Shown piece by piece: positions 59,387 through 64,000 of a stretch of 64,000 nt of DNA. Origin of the DNA: an uncultured Eubacteriales bacterium (GTDB lineage Bacteria; Bacillota; Clostridia; Oscillospirales; Acutalibacteraceae); contig CAKSIG010000001.1 of assembly GCA_934463035.1 (NCBI GenBank), forward strand, positions 283,876-347,875, in the 5' to 3' direction. Made by a program: the position numbers and the translations under genes. The notes beneath the pieces are model-generated. The model was given only the letters and a program-made list of their open reading frames with translations, did no database searches and was not told where the DNA came from. The first letter of the stretch is position 1, and every line of letters begins with the position of its first letter.

Positions 59387-60163
59387 ATGAATATACTTGT
59401 AAATCCGTTTGTGAAGTTTGATTATATGGGTTTTTTCACAACCGAGGAGCGTTGGCTCCACCCAAGACGGGTTGAAAGCACGTACGAAATAATATTTGTT
59501 GTAAAGGGTACGGTCTGCATTTATGACGAACGTTTGGGGGATTTGAAAATAAAGCAGGGTCAGCTCGCCCTTTTGGAGCCGAACACGCTGCACTACGGAA
59601 CCGAGGAAACGGGCGACGTAAGGTTTTATTGGGTTCATTTCAGCCTGAACGGCGGCGATTTGCCGTTTTCAAATCGGCTGTTTTTGCATTTTGAGCAGGG
59701 CTGGCTTTTCAGGGAATTACTGCATTTAAGCAATTTACCGCGAACGCCTTTTTATGAAGTAAACGCCGTATTGGTGCATATTTTAAGCGAGCTTTGCCGA
59801 ATTTCGCAGGACAATACCGAGTTTGACCGCCGAGCCGAGGAGATCTACGAATGGCTGCGCATAAACGCCTCGGCAGACTTAAAGGCGGAGCTTGCGGCGA
59901 GAAATTTCGGATTTTCAAAGGATCATCTTTCGCGGATACTGATGAAAAGCTACGGTTGCGGCTACAAGGAACTGACGGTGCGGTTTATATGCGAAAAAGC
60001 AAAAGAACTGCTCTGCAACACGGGGTTTTACATAAAAGAGATAGCGGCAATCTTAAAATTCCCGTCCGACAAGGCGTTTATAGGCTTTTTCAAGTACCAC
60101 GAGGGCGTTTTCCCCGAAGAATTCCGCAGGAATTTTTCAAAAACGCATATGAACAAGAAATAA
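59387..60163 (+). CDS. AraC-family regulator divergent from GH127
   Basis: A 258-residue AraC regulator with an N-terminal cupin-like ligand domain ('GTVCIYDERLGDLKIKQGQLALLEPNTLHYGTEETGDVRFYWVHF', about 40-85) and a C-terminal helix-turn-helix pair ('ELAARNFGFSKDHLSRILMKSYG' and 'IKEIAAILKFPSDKAFIGFFKYH', about 165-250). ATG 59387 is required by the promoter at 59305-59333; an AGAGGT lies 14 bases before it. It is transcribed away from the GH127 gene and probably controls it in response to an arabinoside. It meets the following AraC gene tail to tail with a 22-bp gap. Confidence 0.88.
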   Translation: MNILVNPFVKFDYMGFFTTEERWLHPRRVESTYEIIFVVKGTVCIYDERLGDLKIKQGQLALLEPNTLHYGTEETGDVRFYWVHFSLNGGDLPFSNRLFLHFEQGWLFRELLHLSNLPRTPFYEVNAVLVHILSELCRISQDNTEFDRRAEEIYEWLRINASADLKAELAARNFGFSKDHLSRILMKSYGCGYKELTVRFICEKAKELLCNTGFYIKEIAAILKFPSDKAFIGFFKYHEGVFPEEFRRNFSKTHMNKK

Positions 60164-60185
60164 AATATCCGCTGTTTTCCGCCTT

Positions 60186-60944
60186 TTAACCGTCTGCGTA
60201 TTCACTCGGCGGCTGCCCCGTGGCAGATTTGAAAAACTTTGAAAAATATAACGGGTCGGAAAAACCGCAGGAAAATGCGGTTGATTTAACCGTTTGTCCG
60301 AGCTTTAAAAACTCCTTCGCCCGTTCAAGGCGGTAGTTTTGCAAATATTCGCCTGCCGCCGTCCCGAAATGCTTTTTAAAGCAGCGGTGGAGCGTGGCTC
60401 GGCTTACGCCCAAGGCGGAGCAGACGGCGGAAATATTAAAATCGGGTTTATAAAAATCGCTTTTTATGAGCGCTTCGGCGAGAAGGGCAGTGCTGTCGGT
60501 TGAGTTCATTTGAGTTAGGGGAAAACGGTCGCAATACGTGCCCAAAATCGCAAGAGCCGCTCCCGCGGCGGCTTTGCCGTTCGGTTCGGTGCGTATTATG
60601 TTTCTTAAAACATCGAACAACGGCAGAATTTCCGCCTTTTTTACCGCGCCGATAATACAATCCTCCTTGCGGTAACTGATATTTTGCAAAAGCGAGCTGA
60701 ACTGTTTGCCGTTAAAATCTATCCACACGTACTTCCAAGGGTCGTTTTCGTCGGGATAATAACGCACCTTTTCAAACGGGCGTATTACAAAGCTCTCTCC
60801 CGCCGAAACGGCGAATTTTTTTCCGTTTCTTATAAAGGTGCCCTTTCCGCGGATTATATAGTGTATTACAAAGCAGGTGCGCGCGCCGAGCCCCCAAGAG
60901 TGCATATCGGCGCAGTCCTGTATTCCGCTTGTGACAAAATCCAT
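60186..60944 (-). CDS. AraC-family regulator divergent from GH27
   Basis: A 252-residue AraC regulator: cupin domain ('GARTCFVIHYIIRGKGTFIRNGKKFAVSAGESFVIRPFEK', about 20-60) and C-terminal double helix-turn-helix ('NISAVCSALGVSRATLHRCFKKHFG', 'VKSTAFSCGFSDPLYFSKFFKSATG', about 160-245). ATG 60944 follows CGGAGG; the upstream frame to 60965 is not supported. Divergent from the GH27 alpha-galactosidase gene, with a 112-bp shared region. Likely its activator. Confidence 0.9.
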   Translation of the reverse strand: MDFVTSGIQDCADMHSWGLGARTCFVIHYIIRGKGTFIRNGKKFAVSAGESFVIRPFEKVRYYPDENDPWKYVWIDFNGKQFSSLLQNISYRKEDCIIGAVKKAEILPLFDVLRNIIRTEPNGKAAAGAALAILGTYCDRFPLTQMNSTDSTALLAEALIKSDFYKPDFNISAVCSALGVSRATLHRCFKKHFGTAAGEYLQNYRLERAKEFLKLGQTVKSTAFSCGFSDPLYFSKFFKSATGQPPSEYADG

Positions 60945-61056
60945 ATCAAACCTCCGTTGAAACAATATTACATATATATGAAATGATATTCTATGGAAAA
61001 TAAGATTATTTTACCGTATCATTAGTTTACAATAATTGTTTGCGGAGGTCAAGAAA

Positions 61057-62184
61057 ATGATACAAAACACACCGCCTATGGGCTGGAATTCGTGGAACAC
61101 TTTCGGCGAGAACATAAACGAAGAACTGATTTTCGGGGTAGCCGACAAAATGGTTGAGTCGGGACTTAAAGATTTGGGATACGATTATCTTGTAATAGAC
61201 GACTGCTGGTCGTTAAAGGAACGCGGCGAGGACGGCAGGCTTATCCCCGACCCGAAAAAATTTCCGAACGGAATGAAAGCCGTTGCCGATTATGTCCACT
61301 CAAAAGGGCTTAAATTCGGTATGTATTCCTGTGCGGGGAGCCTAACCTGCGCGGGCTATCCGGGCAGCTTTGAGCACGAGTTTGAAGACGCGCAGACCTT
61401 TGCGGAATGGGGCGTTGACTTTCTTAAATACGACTACTGCTACCACAGCGATATAATCCACGGGAAATATCTCTACCGCCGTATGGGATTGGCGCTTAAA
61501 AACTGCGGCAGAGACATACTTTTCAGCGCCTGCTCCTGGGGAGCGGACAATACTGCGGAATGGATACGTGAATCGGGTGCGGAAATGTGGCGCTCAACGG
61601 GCGATATATTCGACAGTTGGGAGTCAATAAAATCGCTCACCGAGGCTCAGGAGAATATATTTGCATACGGCGGCAAGGGCTGTTTCAACGATATGGATAT
61701 GCTGGTCGTCGGAATGTACGGCGAGGGCAACGTTGGGCTTGAAAAGCTGAACGACACGCAGTACAAAACTCATTTTTCGGTATGGGCGCTTTTAGGCTCG
61801 CCTTTGATGATCGGCTGCGACATAAGAAAAATGAACAAGGAAACCTTTGATATTCTTTCAAACCGAGAGCTTATAGCGATAAATCAGGACGGCGCCTGCC
61901 GTCAGCCGTTCAAGCTGTCGCCCGTTTGGGGAGGAAATATAAAAGCCTATGCCAAAAATCTTGAAAACGGAGATATTGCGGTAGGATTTTTCAATTTCGG
62001 AAGCAAGAAAGCGGCGGCAAGAATAATGCTTGACGAATTGGGACTGCCCGAAAGCACGGGAAGAACCCTTAAAATGCGCGATGTTTGGAGCGGTGAAGAA
62101 ATAACGGTGAAAAACGGAACGTTTATTCACGAATTGGAACCGTATGACTGCCTTGTGTACCGTTGCAAAGTGGTAAAAAAATGA
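61057..62184 (+). CDS. Alpha-galactosidase, GH27 family
   Basis: A 375-residue cytoplasmic TIM-barrel glycosidase that cleaves terminal alpha-galactose. ATG 61057, 8 bases after GGAGG, is preferred to 61036. The N-terminal 'PPMGWNSWNTFGENI' (residues 6-20) is the family hallmark. Nucleophile D126 is in 'FLKYDYC' and acid/base D183 in 'RSTGDIFDSW'; a disulfide-like pair seen in eukaryotic enzymes is not conserved. The window thus has two unrelated alpha-galactosidase families (GH36 and GH27). A small zinc-ribbon protein gene overlaps its stop by four bases. Confidence 0.94.
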   Translation: MIQNTPPMGWNSWNTFGENINEELIFGVADKMVESGLKDLGYDYLVIDDCWSLKERGEDGRLIPDPKKFPNGMKAVADYVHSKGLKFGMYSCAGSLTCAGYPGSFEHEFEDAQTFAEWGVDFLKYDYCYHSDIIHGKYLYRRMGLALKNCGRDILFSACSWGADNTAEWIRESGAEMWRSTGDIFDSWESIKSLTEAQENIFAYGGKGCFNDMDMLVVGMYGEGNVGLEKLNDTQYKTHFSVWALLGSPLMIGCDIRKMNKETFDILSNRELIAINQDGACRQPFKLSPVWGGNIKAYAKNLENGDIAVGFFNFGSKKAAARIMLDELGLPESTGRTLKMRDVWSGEEITVKNGTFIHELEPYDCLVYRCKVVKK

Positions 62185-62375
62185 TGTGTAACTGTATTCA
62201 TTGCGGCAGGGAGCTAACCTTTAATGATGTCGGCGCGACAAAAAAATTTATCAACCGTGCGAGCAGGGATTTTATGTGTATTGACTGTCTGGCGGCAAAA
62301 TTAAACGTTCCGAGCGAGCGGATACTCCTTAAAATAGAAGGGTTTAAAAGGCAGGGCTGCACCCTTTTTATATAA
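62181..62375 (+). CDS. Small double-CxxC protein (zinc-ribbon-like)
   Basis: A 64-residue protein with two CxxC pairs, C5/C8 ('CIHC') and C33/C36 ('CIDC'), the pattern of a zinc ribbon. The middle 'FNDVGATKKFINRASRDFM' and the C-terminal helix 'LNVPSERILLKIEGFKRQ' are basic. No function is known to me. The ATG overlaps the GH27 stop codon (ATGA), so it depends on translation of the alpha-galactosidase. A terminator follows. A longer in-frame start at 62163 is possible but has no ribosome site. Confidence 0.7.
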   Translation: MMCNCIHCGRELTFNDVGATKKFINRASRDFMCIDCLAAKLNVPSERILLKIEGFKRQGCTLFI

Positions 62376-62380
62376 CAAAT

Positions 62381-62415
62381 CACGGGACTGTTTGGGCAGT
62401 CCCGTGTGTTTTATT
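62381..62415. terminator. Bidirectional hairpin terminator
   Basis: CACGGGACTG (62381-62390) and CAGTCCCGTG (62397-62406) pair perfectly around TTTGGG and are followed by TGTTTTATT. It separates the rightward GH27 unit from the convergent flavodoxin gene. Confidence 0.87.
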
Positions 62416-63028
62416 AATTAATTTCTTTAATCCATTTTGTGATTTCGTCTTCTGATACACCCGAGGAAAAGCGCTTGCCGTCAAGCCAATTTCCCGTTTT
62501 TGCGGCTTGTTTCAGTTCTTCGGTGCTGTTGCCGAGCCCTGAGCTTGCCGAGGTGCAGAACGGAATGACGGTCTTACCCGAAAAATCGTTACCGCTCACA
62601 AACGAGTTGACAGGCCACGCGGCAACGCCCCACCATATAGGATAACCTATATAGACGGTGTCGTATTCCTGAAAATTGTCGGGAGTTGCTTTGACAAGCG
62701 GCACATCTCTTTTTGAAACGTCCTCGTGTTCCTTTGAAACACGACTGTCTTTGTCGTTGTAGTTAAGATCGCCGGTTGTGTACGGTTCTTCGGGCGTAAG
62801 CTCGAACAGATCGCCGCCGACCGCCTTTGCTATATATTCCGCCGCTCTTTTTGTGGAGCCTGTCGCCGAAAAATAAACTACAAGGGTTTTATTTCCGCTG
62901 TCCGCAACCGCAGATGACGGCGGCGCTTTTGTCACGCTTTCGGAGGACGAACCGCTGTTTCCGCCCGAACAGGCGGCAAGTGAAAAGGCGGTCAAAACGC
63001 TCATAATAACAATAAACAATCTTTTCAT
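62414..63028 (-). CDS. Flavodoxin-like lipoprotein
   Basis: A 204-residue lipoprotein. The signal peptide ends in 'FSLAACSGG' (Cys near residue 18), followed by a Ser-rich linker and a flavodoxin domain: the FMN phosphate loop is 'YFSATGSTKRAAEYIAKAV' (about 53-71), with 'DTVYIGYPIWWGVAAWPVNSFV' around the isoalloxazine site (about 116-137). It would sit outside the cell membrane as an electron carrier. ATG 63028 is preferred because the frame to 63085 overlaps the upstream gene and has no ribosome site. It follows the aldo/keto reductase gene by 4 bp. Confidence 0.85.
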   Translation of the reverse strand: MKRLFIVIMSVLTAFSLAACSGGNSGSSSESVTKAPPSSAVADSGNKTLVVYFSATGSTKRAAEYIAKAVGGDLFELTPEEPYTTGDLNYNDKDSRVSKEHEDVSKRDVPLVKATPDNFQEYDTVYIGYPIWWGVAAWPVNSFVSGNDFSGKTVIPFCTSASSGLGNSTEELKQAAKTGNWLDGKRFSSGVSEDEITKWIKEIN

Positions 63029-63032
63029 TTTA

Positions 63033-63920
63033 TCACCAATTCTTATTTTCTTTTGTGCAGTCGTTGTTCTTTTTGCGCTCCTCAACCATATTCACAAACC
63101 ACTCTACCATACTTGGGTCATAGTGTGAGAAGAACGAGCTTTCATTGCGGTCAAGCTCGGATATTTTCGCCATATCGCCGTCAGACAGCTTGAAGTCGAA
63201 AACGTTGAAGTTCTCCTCCATACGCTCCTTATGGGTAGATTTCGGAATAACGACTATTCCTCTTTGCAGGTGCCAGCGCAGTATCACCTGCGCTGCGGTC
63301 TTGCCGTATTTATCGGCGATTTCTTTAAGCTCAGGCAGATCGAACATACCGCCTCTGCCCTCGCCGAACGGCGCCCACGCTTCAAGCTGTACGCCGTATT
63401 TTTTGTTCCATTTTTCAGCTTCCTTTTGCTGATTGTGCGGGTGAATTTCGATTTGATTTACCATCGGTCTGATTTTAGCAAAGGACGCAATATCCACCAT
63501 ACGGTCGGGATAGAAGTTTGAAATGCCTATCGCGCGCAGCTTGCCCTCTTTGTATAATTCTTCAAGCGCTCTCCACGCGCCGTAGTAATCCGAAAACGGC
63601 TGGTGCAAAAGCATAAGGTCGATATAATCGGTTTTGAGCTTTTTCAGCGATTCAAGCACGCTCTTTTTACATTCTTCATATCCGTAATGCTCAACCCAAA
63701 CCTTTGAGGTCAAGAAAATATCCTCTCTCTTAACGCCCGATTTCTGAATTGCATTACCGACTTCTTCCTCGTTAAAATAGGCCTGCGCGGTATCTATTGA
63801 GCGGTAGCCGACCGCCAGCGCGTCAAGCACACAGCGCTCACATTCGTCCTTTGTTACCTGATATACGCCGTAGCCGAGCTGCGGCATTTTTACTCCGTTT
63901 GAAAGTGTAACGTAATCCAT
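63033..63920 (-). CDS. Aldo/keto reductase
   Basis: A 295-residue NADPH-dependent reductase of the AKR family (AKR5-like). The start 'MDYVTLSNGVKMPQLGYGVYQV' and the catalytic region 'GYRSIDTAQAYFNEEEVGNAI' (Asp and Tyr of the tetrad), 'LTSKVWVEHYG' (Lys) and 'LMLLHQPFSDYYGAW' (His) are visible. NADP-binding 'VIPKSTHKERMEENFNVFDF' is near the C-terminus. It reduces aldehydes or ketones; substrate unknown. ATG 63920 follows AGGAG and is chosen over 63944. It precedes the flavodoxin-like gene in one unit. Confidence 0.93.
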   Translation of the reverse strand: MDYVTLSNGVKMPQLGYGVYQVTKDECERCVLDALAVGYRSIDTAQAYFNEEEVGNAIQKSGVKREDIFLTSKVWVEHYGYEECKKSVLESLKKLKTDYIDLMLLHQPFSDYYGAWRALEELYKEGKLRAIGISNFYPDRMVDIASFAKIRPMVNQIEIHPHNQQKEAEKWNKKYGVQLEAWAPFGEGRGGMFDLPELKEIADKYGKTAAQVILRWHLQRGIVVIPKSTHKERMEENFNVFDFKLSDGDMAKISELDRNESSFFSHYDPSMVEWFVNMVEERKKNNDCTKENKNW

Positions 63921-63973
63921 AGATATTCTCCTATAAAAAGTCAAGTAGTTTTCACTAACTTGCTGTATTTTTT

Positions 63974-63992
63974 GATAACCTGTATGGTTATC
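63974..63992. promoter_or_regulatory. Inverted repeat upstream of the aldo/keto reductase gene
   Basis: GATAACC-TGTAT-GGTTATC is a perfect 7-base-arm inverted repeat 54 bp before the start codon. It could be an operator for a regulator encoded beyond the window edge. No consensus promoter is evident nearby. Confidence 0.35.
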
Positions 63993-64000
63993 CGTTGAGG

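Overview
The window looks like a chromosomal contig from a low- to mid-GC Gram-positive anaerobe of the class Clostridia, most likely an Oscillospiraceae/Ruminococcaceae gut bacterium. The reasons are the TTGACA-N17-TATAAT promoters, strong AGGAGG ribosome sites, a CIRCE element, an Asp23-FakA-RecG operon, lipoproteins rather than periplasmic proteins, and many plant-glycan glycosidases. This is inferred from gene content; I saw no rRNA or tRNA gene and no CRISPR array. About 60 protein genes are supported.

Layout. 1-4.7 kb: 3' end of lepA, an M15 D,D-carboxypeptidase, then a zinc-type ABC importer (znuA-C-B order) under a Fur/Zur regulator whose promoter carries a near-perfect 21-bp palindrome. 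4.8-7.0 kb: two isolated phage-tail-like genes. 7.0-7.7 kb: a cassette of heptamer repeats, hairpin, small gene, hairpin, heptamer repeats. 7.7-17.8 kb: an AEC transporter and galT, then ymdB, an orphan peptide-type binding lipoprotein, asp23, fakA and recG, and a convergent P-loop ATPase. 17.9-20.5 kb: RNase P RNA, a secreted NlpC/P60-like protein, and hsp20 with a CIRCE element. 20.5-27.5 kb: AraC/alpha-galactosidase GH36/EamA transporter, a TetR-methyltransferase pair under a perfect palindrome, and a FAD oxidoreductase. 27.6-39.3 kb: a long leftward locus of two LplBC-type sugar permeases, a YesN/YesM-type two-component system, xylose isomerase, xylulokinase, a zinc dehydrogenase and a GH2 glycosidase. 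39.4-45.2 kb: a purine-riboswitch-controlled operon of xpt plus a BMP/NupOPQ-type nucleoside importer. 45.3-56.7 kb: a FAD protein, DUF2442/DUF4160, a GldAFG-like ABC system, a PqqD-like protein with an ABC exporter, and Nnr. 56.7-57.5 kb: a second copy of the heptamer/hairpin/small-gene cassette. 57.5-64 kb: GH127 beta-L-arabinofuranosidase and GH27 alpha-galactosidase, each with a divergent AraC regulator, then a flavodoxin-like lipoprotein and an aldo/keto reductase.

How it works together. The glycosidases (GH36, GH27, GH2, GH127), GalT and the XylA-XylB pathway point to use of galactosides, L-arabinosides and xylosides from plant cell walls, with each side-chain glycosidase under its own AraC switch and the xylose locus under a two-component system with likely tandem operator sites. 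The purine operon couples base salvage to nucleoside import.

The most unusual structure is the duplicated cassette at 7.02-7.70 kb and 56.76-57.49 kb. Each copy fills the gap between two convergent genes and holds a ~103-residue gene of unknown function. In three of four junctions the stop codon TAG of the flanking gene lies inside the first heptamer unit.
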